5,582 nucleotides of DNA from Nitrospirota bacterium (GTDB lineage Bacteria > Nitrospirota > Nitrospiria > Nitrospirales > UBA8639). The stretch covers positions 543,748 to 549,329 of the forward strand of contig CP070628.1 in assembly GCA_020355985.1 (NCBI GenBank), written 5' to 3'. The position numbers were made by a program, and so were the translations under genes. The notes below the pieces were generated by a model that searched no databases, had not been told where the DNA came from, and saw nothing but the letters and a program-made list of their open reading frames with translations. Below are positions 1 to 5,582 of the stretch, piece after piece. The first letter of the stretch is position 1, and the number at the start of each line of letters is the position of its first letter.

Positions 1-2
1 CT

Positions 3-77
3 CCTCTAGTGGAAGAAGTAGATTATTTACTTATGATGGCAAATTATTATGAAGCGTGTTTTGTGGAAAATTCCTAA
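3..77 (+). CDS. Possible C-terminal tail of an unidentified upstream gene (partial)
   Basis: Frame 3 is open from the window edge to a TAA at 75-77 and would encode a 24-residue acidic/aromatic tail ending EACFVENS. I do not recognise the family. It does not resemble the CarD, RadA or DisA C-termini that often precede PIN/TRAM genes. Frame 2 is also open from the edge, to a TGA at 50-52, so the choice of frame is not secure. The 72-bp gap to the next gene would fit a gene in the same direction. Only the stop codon and the openness of the frame support this call. Confidence 0.25.
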   Translation, partial: PLVEEVDYLLMMANYYEACFVENS

Positions 78-149
78 TCAGAACGATGAACGAAAGGCAG
101 AGGATTGTCTTCTGTCTGAATGGCAAACCTAAGAGAAGGAGAATCTCGT

Positions 150-1175
150 ATGGTGCTACGAGCTATGTTCCTTGTCGTTGGGATAGTGTTGGGTATGTCC
201 TTAGGATGGAGTCTCTCGGATGGCCAAACCGAAATTCTTGGAATGGGGGCCGTCATTGGAGCAGTGGTGGGAGCCTGTATTCTTGTTATTGAGCAACGAT
301 TGCAGGCTGTTCCCCTCCCAGTGGTCTTGTGGGGCGGGGTTGGATTGGTTCTCAGCCTTCTGATTGCTGGATCAATTGGCTTCTTGACAGGGGTAGTTGG
401 AAGTTCTGAGCATTCGGTCTTCTCTCTTTTAGCCACTCTGCTCCTATTTTTAGGTGTGCCCTATTGGGGCCTAAGCATGGGGATACGATTTGGCAAAGAA
501 GGGTTGGCTGATCAAGAACCGTCCCCTGGAAGTGAAGAGCAGACGTTGAAACTGAAGTTGCTGGATACCAGTGTCATTATTGATGGGCGAATCGCTGATT
601 TATGTGAAACTGGTTTTATCGAAGGAACATTGATTGTCCCACATTTTATTCTTCAAGAATTGCAACATATTTCAGATTCCTCGGATGGATTAAAGCGTGC
701 CAGGGGGAGACGAGGCTTAGATATTTTGAACGTGCTTCAAAAAATGACTAATGTTCAAGTGAAATTGGTGGAAGATGATTTTCCACATGTCAAAGAAGTC
801 GATACGAAATTGATTGAATTGGGAAAACAAATGAATGGGAAGGTCCTGACGAATGATTTTAATCTGAATAAGGTGGCCGGCATTCAAGGAGTGGAAGTAC
901 TGAATATCAATGACCTATGTAATGCTCTTAAGCCGGTGGTGCTGCCGGGAGAAACCATTCGCGTATTTGTGTTGAAAGAAGGAAAAGAATCTGGGCAGGG
1001 TGTGGCCTATTTAGATGATGGAACGATGGTGGTTGTGGATCATGCCAGATTGTCTATCGGAAAAAACGTGGATGTGATTGTGACGAGTGTGCTCCAAACT
1101 AGTGCTGGTCGAATGATTTTTACACGCCTCAAAGAAGAAACCGAACGCGAGGAGTTAAGTTTGACGCGTGTCTAA
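150..1175 (+). CDS. Membrane-anchored PIN/TRAM domain protein (YacL family)
   Basis: The 341-residue protein has a hydrophobic N-terminal third with about four predicted membrane segments (roughly residues 3-22, 30-48, 58-80 and 90-112). A PIN nuclease-like domain follows (about 135-258) and then a TRAM domain (about 262-330), a presumed RNA-binding module. The acidic PIN residues are present: D139 and D145 in LLDTSVIIDGR, E170 in LQEL, D218 in VDTK and D236 in TNDFN. This order and length match Bacillus YacL-type proteins, whose RNA target and role are not well defined. The likely location is the inner membrane with the PIN/TRAM part in the cytoplasm. I chose ATG 150 because AAGGAG at 136-141 lies 8 nt upstream; an in-frame ATG at 120 would add ten residues but has no comparable ribosome binding site. 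The 3' end overlaps ispD by 8 bp, which suggests translational coupling. Confidence 0.93.
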   Translation: MVLRAMFLVVGIVLGMSLGWSLSDGQTEILGMGAVIGAVVGACILVIEQRLQAVPLPVVLWGGVGLVLSLLIAGSIGFLTGVVGSSEHSVFSLLATLLLFLGVPYWGLSMGIRFGKEGLADQEPSPGSEEQTLKLKLLDTSVIIDGRIADLCETGFIEGTLIVPHFILQELQHISDSSDGLKRARGRRGLDILNVLQKMTNVQVKLVEDDFPHVKEVDTKLIELGKQMNGKVLTNDFNLNKVAGIQGVEVLNINDLCNALKPVVLPGETIRVFVLKEGKESGQGVAYLDDGTMVVVDHARLSIGKNVDVIVTSVLQTSAGRMIFTRLKEETEREELSLTRV

Positions 1176-1872
1176 ATCTGTGGTGGCAGTTGTTCCTGCC
1201 GCGGGCCAAGGGACTCGTATGGGTGGGGCAGCTCGCAAACAATACCTTACCCTGGGCGGTATTCCCCTTCTCGTTCTCTCCCTCAAGGTTCTTCAGCGGG
1301 TCGCTTCAATCCGTGAAATTATCCTTTCTGTACCTGAAAGCGACAGAGACTTTTGTTGGCATGAAATTGTGAATCCCTTTGGATTAGGGAAGGTCACGCA
1401 CATTGTAGCTGGTGGACAACGCCGCCAAGATTCGGTGCGCAATGGGCTTTTGACCATTTCCGAAGCTCCAGGCCTGGTGTTGGTTCATGATGGAGTTCGT
1501 CCCTTTATCCAGGATGAATTGGTTGAAAGTGCCATCTCATGTGCGGAGTTAACTGGGGCGTCAGTAGTAGCCATGCCCATTCATGATACGGTTAAACGGG
1601 TTGACGCACAAAGGGTTATTCAAGAAACATTAAACCGAGAAGAGTTGTGGCATATTCAAACTCCGCAGGTTTTTCGATATGATTGGTTGGTTGAGGCCCA
1701 TAAATACGCGCAACAGGAAAATTGGGAGGTTACGGATGACGCTGCCTTGATCGAACGGATGGGTTACCCGGTTTCCGTTGTGGAGGGAAGTTGCTTTAAT
1801 ATTAAGATAACCAAACCTGAGGATCTAATTTTTGGAGAGGCTATTTTGAAGAGGGTAGACCCCAATACGTGA
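1168..1872 (+). CDS. ispD: 2-C-methyl-D-erythritol 4-phosphate cytidylyltransferase (IspD)
   Basis: IspD joins CTP and 2-C-methyl-D-erythritol 4-phosphate to give CDP-methylerythritol, the third step of the cytoplasmic MEP pathway to IPP and DMAPP. The 234-residue protein has the usual family length. Visible hallmarks are the nucleotide-binding loop VPAAGQGTRMG (P10-G19) with K24-Q25, GGQRRQDSVRNG at 82-93, HDGVRPF at 107-113, then TVKR, QTPQVF, VTDDAALIE and the C-terminal NIKITKPEDL with its conserved lysine. The start is GTG 1168: a TGA at 1162-1164 closes the frame upstream, and the next GTG would cut into the first beta strand. AGGAG at 1150-1154 is 13 nt away, longer than ideal, so coupling to the overlapping upstream gene probably helps initiation. 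The partner gene ispF lies just downstream. No anomaly was seen. Confidence 0.97.
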   Translation: MSKSVVAVVPAAGQGTRMGGAARKQYLTLGGIPLLVLSLKVLQRVASIREIILSVPESDRDFCWHEIVNPFGLGKVTHIVAGGQRRQDSVRNGLLTISEAPGLVLVHDGVRPFIQDELVESAISCAELTGASVVAMPIHDTVKRVDAQRVIQETLNREELWHIQTPQVFRYDWLVEAHKYAQQENWEVTDDAALIERMGYPVSVVEGSCFNIKITKPEDLIFGEAILKRVDPNT

Positions 1873-1933
1873 TCGTATTCAATTTGTTGGGAAGTTTGAC
1901 AATTTTAGGGTCTGGCAGAACCGTGTGGGGAAA

Positions 1934-2413
1934 ATGAGAATCGGTCAAGGATACGATATTCATCCCTTGTGCGAAGGCCGCCCCTTAATTTTGGGCGGCA
2001 TCACCATACCCCATTCTCATGGCCTGGAAGGGCATTCCGATGCGGATGCGTTGACACATGCGGTCTGTGATGCGCTTTTGGGGGCTATGGGAGAAGGGGA
2101 TCTTGGGACACGTTATCCTAGCAACAACCCTGCGTTTAAAGATCTTTCGAGCTTGCTCATGTTGGAAAATGTTGTGCAGACTTTAGGGGAAAAGAAATTT
2201 GGTCTCGTGAATTTGGATACCGTTATCTGCGCCCAGGCTCCCAAGCTTGCTCCTTATATGAAGAAAATGCAGGAAGGTCTAGCTAGAGTGCTCCAGGTGG
2301 ATTGTCATCGAGTAAATATTAAAGTAAAAAGTGGGGAAGGGATTGGCATGATTGGTCGTGCAGAAGGGATCGCGGTTATGGCAGTTTGCTTGATCCAGTC
2401 TTTGAAAAGCTGA
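1934..2413 (+). CDS. ispF: 2-C-methyl-D-erythritol 2,4-cyclodiphosphate synthase (IspF)
   Basis: IspF cyclises 4-diphosphocytidyl-methylerythritol 2-phosphate with loss of CMP, a later step of the MEP pathway than IspD; the intervening kinase IspE is not encoded here. From ATG 1934 the protein is 159 residues, the normal size, and begins MRIGQGYDIH. The metal ligands D8, H10 and H42 fall at the same numbers as in E. coli IspF. Other hallmarks are EGHSDADALTHAVCDALLGA at 32-51, the YPS stretch and the C-terminal KSGEGIGMIGRAEGI. A GTG at 1925 would add only MGK; I prefer ATG because most family members start there. Neither start has a strong ribosome binding site (GGGG at 1927-1930 is too close to the ATG). 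The gap after ispD is 61 bp, so co-transcription is likely. Confidence 0.96.
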   Translation: MRIGQGYDIHPLCEGRPLILGGITIPHSHGLEGHSDADALTHAVCDALLGAMGEGDLGTRYPSNNPAFKDLSSLLMLENVVQTLGEKKFGLVNLDTVICAQAPKLAPYMKKMQEGLARVLQVDCHRVNIKVKSGEGIGMIGRAEGIAVMAVCLIQSLKS

Positions 2414-2464
2414 GAGAGTGTAGGAGTGCCTTTTTGCTTCTTGGTTGTATAGGTTGGTGGATGA

Positions 2465-3106
2465 ATGGTAAAGGTGACCAAAATTGCTCAAGATTTACAG
2501 GCGGTGTTTGAGCGTGATCCGGCTGCTACAAGTCGACTGGAGGTGTTTTTTACCTATTCAGGTTTTCATGCACTATTGGCCTATCGAATTTCTCATTGGC
2601 TATGGAGTCGAGAAATTCCATTTTTCCCGCGCCTCATTTCTCAAATTACACGTTGGCTTACCGGTGTAGAGATTCATCCTGGTGCAACCATTGGGGCAGG
2701 GTTCTTTATTGACCACGGAATGGGAGTTGTCATTGGCGAAACCACGGAAATTGGGGATTATGTAACCTTGTTTCAAGGAGTTACATTGGGAGGGACTGGA
2801 AAAGAACGAGGGAAACGCCATCCGACGTTGGGAAACCATGTCGTCGTGGGAGCAGGAGCGAAAGTGTTGGGTGGGATTCGCATTGGTGATAATGTGAAGG
2901 TTGGTGCTAATGCAGTGGTTCTCCGCTCAGTTCCTGCGAATTCCACAGTTGTGGGAAATCCCGGACGCATTGTCAAATATGAAGGAGAGCGTCTTCCGGA
3001 GGCCACTATGGATCACACGAATATTCCAGATCCCATTGCTGAACGCTTTGAATCAATGGAGCAAGAGTTGATAGCTCTTCGAAAGAAGGTTGAGAGGACT
3101 GAATAA
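2465..3106 (+). CDS. cysE: Serine O-acetyltransferase (CysE, short EpsC-type)
   Basis: CysE transfers acetyl from acetyl-CoA to L-serine, giving O-acetylserine for cysteine synthesis in the cytoplasm. The 213-residue form has the short helical N-terminal domain ([13 protein letters not shown] at 9-21, [13 protein letters not shown] at 35-47) instead of the longer E. coli one. A left-handed beta-helix of hexapeptide repeats runs from about 67 to 175. The catalytic histidine is H84 in [13 protein letters not shown]. The acidic partner is E69 in VEIHPGA, where E. coli has Asp; Glu is usual in the Bacillus-like group. [16 protein letters not shown] at about 103-118 is the acetyl-CoA/serine loop. 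The C-terminal tail after about 185 is charged and may form a short helix. ATG 2465 has a weak GGTGG upstream. Tandem stops TAA TGA end the gene. The 51-bp gap after ispF suggests the same transcript. No cysK or cysS is in view. Confidence 0.95.
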   Translation: MVKVTKIAQDLQAVFERDPAATSRLEVFFTYSGFHALLAYRISHWLWSREIPFFPRLISQITRWLTGVEIHPGATIGAGFFIDHGMGVVIGETTEIGDYVTLFQGVTLGGTGKERGKRHPTLGNHVVVGAGAKVLGGIRIGDNVKVGANAVVLRSVPANSTVVGNPGRIVKYEGERLPEATMDHTNIPDPIAERFESMEQELIALRKKVERTE

Positions 3107-3242
3107 TGAGCGATAGTTCGAGAGAAAAACATGTAGCTATATTGTCTTAGCTGCCAGGCTCTTTTACACTACAGAAGAACCAATTATCAAAAAGAATTAA
3201 TAATAAAAACTTAATGGAAATTTGGTGGAAGGAGCAGTCGTG
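3107..3242 (+). other. AT-rich intergenic region between cysE and the aldolase gene
   Basis: This 136-bp gap is the longest non-coding stretch between the plus-strand genes and is A-rich towards its 3' end. It holds a candidate promoter at 3142-3170 and the aldolase ribosome binding site at 3227-3234. A weak 5-bp inverted repeat (AGCTA at 3135-3139, TAGCT at 3148-3152) has no T-run after it, so there is no convincing terminator for the cysE cluster. The gap suggests the aldolase is transcribed separately, at least in part. Confidence 0.6.
3142..3170 (+). promoter_or_regulatory. Candidate sigma-70-type promoter for the aldolase gene
   Basis: TTGTCT at 3142-3147 and TACACT at 3165-3170 each match four of six consensus bases and are separated by the ideal 17 bp. 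Transcription would begin near 3177, leaving a leader of about 66 nt before ATG 3243. The position, in the only sizeable plus-strand gap, supports it, but matches of this quality occur by chance. Confidence 0.35.
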
Positions 3243-4166
3243 ATGACACCTCGGGTGAAAGAAATTTTGCGAAATTATGATGGCAATCCTCCAGGCGTGT
3301 TGATGAATCTGGCTCGGTTGCTGATGAGTGGGCGGTTAGGGGGAACGGGACGCTTAGTCATCCTTCCTGTGGATCAGGGGTTTGAACATGGGCCTGCCAG
3401 ATCCTTTGCCCCAAACCCTCCGGGCTATAATCCATTTTATCATTTTCAATTAGGGATTGAGGCGGGGTGCAATGCTTATGCGGCACCACTAGGTTTTTTA
3501 GAATCTGGAGCAGCCGAGTTTGCTGGCCAAATTCCGCTCATTTTAAAACTCAATAATAATGATTCGTTGCAGACAACGAAAAACCCCAATTCGGCCATTA
3601 CGGGGAGTGTTCGTGATGCCCTGCGATTAGGGTGTTGCGCTGTGGGTTACACCATTTATCCTGGATCAGCCCATAGCCAAGAGATGTATCAACATTTGCG
3701 GGAGATTGCTGAAGAAGCGAAATCCTATGGGCTGGCTGTGGTCGTGTGGTCCTACCCGCGTGGGGAAGGATTGAGTAAGGAAGGATAAACGGCGATAGAT
3801 GTCGCGGCCTATGCGGCACAAATTGCCGCACAGCTTGGAGCCCATATTATCAAAGTTAAAGTCCCAAGTGCTCATTTAGAACAAGCAGCAGCCAAGAAGG
3901 TATATGAAGAAGAAAAAGTCCCGATTAGCACTCCAGCAGACCGCATTCGTCATGTGGTGCAAAGTGCCTTTGACGGACGCCGAATAGTGATCTTTTCCGG
4001 TGGAGCAAAGGGCGAAGATCACAAGATCTTTGATGAAGCCCGAGCAATTCGTGATGGCGGAGGCTTTGGTTCGATCATTGGACGAAATTCATTTCAACGA
4101 CCTAAGCCCCAAGCTCTAGAATTTCTCGCCACCGTTATGAAGATTTATTCTGGAGAACTGACGTAA
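3243..4166 (+). pseudogene. fbaB: Class I fructose-bisphosphate aldolase (DhnA/FbaB type), interrupted by an in-frame TAA
   Basis: The intact enzyme would reversibly cleave fructose 1,6-bisphosphate through a lysine Schiff base in glycolysis/gluconeogenesis. ATG 3243 has GGAAGGAG at 3227-3234, 8 nt upstream; an in-frame TTG at 3222 is less likely. The frame to TAA 4164-4166 has 307 codons, a normal family length, with no frameshift, but codon 182 (3786-3788) is TAA. Before it are PVDQGFEHG (D44), the VGYTIYPGS stretch and VVWSYPRGEG (W169, Y171). After it are TAIDVAAYAAQIAAQLGAHIIKVK (183-206), where K204 aligns with Schiff-base K177 of Thermoproteus tenax aldolase as I recall that sequence, and the phosphate-binding FSGGAKGEDH and GSIIGRN. 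The T. tenax protein has Glu at the stop position, so GAA to TAA is the simplest change. The 181-residue product lacks the catalytic lysine. A sequencing error is possible. A related aldolase such as the DhnA-type aminodideoxyheptulosonate synthase is a less likely identity. Confidence 0.85.
3786..3788 (+). other. Internal premature stop codon (TAA) in the aldolase gene
   Basis: The local reading is L-S-K-E-G-stop-T-A-I-D-V, and the frame continues uninterrupted for 125 further codons that match the family. Homologues read E-T-A here, so the codon was most simply GAA. TAA also ends the PIN/TRAM gene and cysE, so it is a normal stop in this genome. Confidence 0.9.
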
Positions 4167-4244
4167 ACCGTTTCAGGTCATGGCCTTGGTTGGCCTTCCT
4201 TGTTTATCTCTCCCACTGGGAATCTTCTCCGTTTAGTTCTCTAT

Positions 4245-5519
4245 CTAGGGATACAGTCCCCGGCATTGGTGGGCCCTCGCGACTTCTTTAATCCCGGCAA
4301 TCAAAGCAGCAATTCTCATCGAGATTTTTTTGTCTTCCGCTTCATACAGAATGCGATGAAATGCCTTGGTAATAATGGCTTGTAGTCGGTTATGGATATG
4401 GGATTCTTCCCACGAAAAACGTTGTGCATCCTGTGCCCATTCGAAATAGGATACAATTACCCCTCCCGCATTGGCCAATATGTCAGGAACCACAAAAATG
4501 TTTCGGTCGTTAAGAATCGCATCAGCATCAAGGGTCGTGGGGCCGTTAGCTCCCTCAATGAGAAATTGGCATTGAATCTTAGGGGCATTGATCTTCGTAA
4601 TTTGTTCCGCCAAGGCGGCTGGAATGAGTACGTGGCAGGGAAGGGTTAAGAGATCTTCATGGAGAATGGGCTCTCCGAATTGTGTCAAAGAGGGAAGGAT
4701 GGATTTAGCCCTTTTCCGTTCGGTCAAGATCGCGGGAATGTCTAATCCCTTTGGATTATGGAGTCCTCCAAATCGATCGCTAATGGCAATGACCTTGGCA
4801 CCTTCTTCGTATAAGATCCGAGCTGCGTGAGATCCGACATTACCAAACCCCTGTATGACAATGGTGGTGTCAGCCAAAGCATATTGAAAATGCCTTAGAA
4901 CTTCCAATGTGACGTCCACGACACCACGGCCAGTGGCTTCTTCCCGACCTAAGCTTCCCCCAATCGAGAGAGGTTTTCCGGTGACGACATCTCGGACTGA
5001 AAATCCCACCTGTTGACTATAGGTATCCATGACCCAAGCCATAATTTGTGCGTTGGTTCCCACATCTGGAGCAGGAATATCTTTATCTGACCCAAGTAAT
5101 GGAAAAATTTCGGCAATATAGCGTCTGGTCAGTCGTTCCAATTCTCCGGAAGATAGGTGGGTAGGGTTGACGGCTACCCCTCCCTTTGCTCCTCCAAATG
5201 GTAACCCGGCCAAGGCAGTTTTCCAGGTCATCCCCATCGCTAACGCACTCACCTCACCTAAGGTTACATCGGGATGATAGCGGATGCCCCCTTTAGTGGG
5301 ACCTCGGGAGAGGTCATGTTGAACGCGATATCCACGAAAGACCTCGACCTGACCGTCATCCATTCGGACTGGAATGCTGACGGACAGGGCTCGTTGTGGA
5401 GATTTTAAACGGTCAAAAAAATTGGGATCGAGGACCATATGAGAAACGGCTTGGTCAAACTGTGCAACGGCCAACCGAAAGGTGGAGTGGTCGAGTTCAG
5501 GGGGAATGCCCGAAGTCAT
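4245..5519 (-). CDS. gdhA: Glutamate dehydrogenase (hexameric, RocG/GudB-like, probably NAD-linked)
   Basis: This enzyme interconverts glutamate and 2-oxoglutarate plus ammonium in the cytoplasm. The 424 residues match the usual length of the small hexameric class. The substrate domain has GPTKGGIRYHP (K76), MTWKTALAGLPFGGAKGG (K100, catalytic K112) and IPAPDVGTN (catalytic D152). The Rossmann domain carries IQGFGNVGS (G224, G226, G229), and the second beta strand ends in ISDRFGG; D248 there favours NAD over NADP, an inference from the fold. ANGPTT and PDILANAGGVIVSYFEW (S357) complete the set. The closest remembered pattern is Bacillus RocG/GudB. ATG 5519-5517 has AGGAG (plus-strand 5529-5533) 9 nt upstream. 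The gene ends with TAG and converges on the aldolase gene across 78 bp, so it is a separate transcription unit. No truncation or missing catalytic residue was seen. Confidence 0.97.
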   Translation of the reverse strand: MTSGIPPELDHSTFRLAVAQFDQAVSHMVLDPNFFDRLKSPQRALSVSIPVRMDDGQVEVFRGYRVQHDLSRGPTKGGIRYHPDVTLGEVSALAMGMTWKTALAGLPFGGAKGGVAVNPTHLSSGELERLTRRYIAEIFPLLGSDKDIPAPDVGTNAQIMAWVMDTYSQQVGFSVRDVVTGKPLSIGGSLGREEATGRGVVDVTLEVLRHFQYALADTTIVIQGFGNVGSHAARILYEEGAKVIAISDRFGGLHNPKGLDIPAILTERKRAKSILPSLTQFGEPILHEDLLTLPCHVLIPAALAEQITKINAPKIQCQFLIEGANGPTTLDADAILNDRNIFVVPDILANAGGVIVSYFEWAQDAQRFSWEESHIHNRLQAIITKAFHRILYEAEDKKISMRIAALIAGIKEVARAHQCRGLYP

Positions 5520-5521
5520 GC

Positions 5522-5533
5522 AGGAGTTCTCCT
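5522..5533 (-). promoter_or_regulatory. Glutamate dehydrogenase ribosome binding site inside a short inverted repeat
   Basis: On the minus strand the leader reads AGGAGAACTCCT, with AGGAG 9 nt before the ATG. The two 5-base arms are perfectly complementary with two bases between them. That loop is too tight for a stable hairpin, but the palindrome could be a protein site or simply chance. Confidence 0.6.
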
Positions 5534-5564
5534 ATGCCAGAAAATAAAAATCGTGTCTGGTTGA

Positions 5565-5570
5565 ACTATA
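5565..5570 (-). promoter_or_regulatory. Candidate -10 element for glutamate dehydrogenase
   Basis: The minus strand reads TATAGT, five of six consensus bases, about 45 nt upstream of the start codon. The matching -35 would lie beyond the window edge, so the promoter cannot be judged. An overlapping TTGATA (plus 5569-5574) could instead be a -35, but no good -10 follows at 16-18 bp. Confidence 0.25.
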
Positions 5571-5582
5571 TCAAAAATTGCA

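Noticed and set aside
74..436. 120-residue minus-strand open frame opposite the PIN/TRAM gene
   Set aside because: It is antisense to a strongly supported gene, has low-complexity Pro/Thr/Arg-rich content and no recognisable domain, so it is a shadow frame.
1896..1918. Perfect TTGACA at 1896-1901 as a promoter for ispF
   Set aside because: No sequence resembling TATAAT lies 16-18 bp downstream (the bases there read GAACCGTG), and the short gap fits co-transcription with ispD.
3786..3788. TAA reassigned to an amino acid in this genome
   Set aside because: TAA ends the PIN/TRAM gene, cysE and the aldolase itself at the expected family lengths, so it is a normal stop codon here.
3954..4166. 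Separate 70-residue gene starting at GTG 3954
   Set aside because: It is in frame with the aldolase and encodes the end of that protein (FSGGAKGEDH and GSIIGRN motifs). No evident ribosome binding site precedes it.
4167..4244. Bidirectional terminator in the convergent gap (GGCC-TTGGTT-GGCC, and TCCCA-C-TGGGA)
   Set aside because: The stems are only four or five base pairs, the second has a one-base loop, and neither is followed by a T-run on either strand.
4392..4830. Two overlapping plus-strand open frames (4392-4649 and 4588-4830)
   Set aside because: Both are antisense to the glutamate dehydrogenase gene, whose motifs are complete on the minus strand, and neither shows a domain or a ribosome binding site.

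Overview
The window looks like ordinary chromosomal DNA from a free-living bacterium with fairly balanced base composition, judged by eye and not counted. No mobile element, CRISPR array, rRNA or tRNA gene was found. The lineage cannot be fixed from sequence alone. The gene set (YacL-type PIN/TRAM protein, MEP-pathway isoprenoid genes, short EpsC-type CysE, archaeal-type class I aldolase, RocG/GudB-like glutamate dehydrogenase) would suit a Nitrospirota-like or other deep-branching Gram-negative. That placement is a weak inference.

Layout. Positions 1-77 may hold the last codons of an unidentified upstream gene. A plus-strand cluster follows: a membrane-anchored PIN/TRAM protein (150-1175), ispD (1168-1872, overlapping it by 8 bp), ispF (1934-2413) and cysE (2465-3106). 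A 136-bp AT-rich gap with a candidate promoter precedes a class I (DhnA/FbaB-type) fructose-bisphosphate aldolase gene (3243-4166). Convergent to it, on the minus strand, is a complete glutamate dehydrogenase gene (5519-4245).

The genes work in core metabolism. IspD and IspF catalyse two steps of the MEP route to isoprenoid precursors. CysE commits serine to cysteine synthesis. The aldolase belongs to glycolysis/gluconeogenesis, and glutamate dehydrogenase links 2-oxoglutarate to ammonium and glutamate. The order PIN/TRAM-ispD-ispF-cysE recalls the Bacillus yacL-ispD-ispF-gltX-cysE neighbourhood without gltX.

The one real anomaly is in the aldolase gene. An in-frame TAA at 3786-3788 interrupts an otherwise intact 307-codon frame, exactly where relatives have a Glu, so one G-to-T change (GAA to TAA) would explain it. 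The stop lies between the WSYPRG active-site motif and the Schiff-base lysine, so the truncated product should be inactive. It is either a recent nonsense mutation or a base error in the assembly. I see no convincing previously undescribed system in this window.
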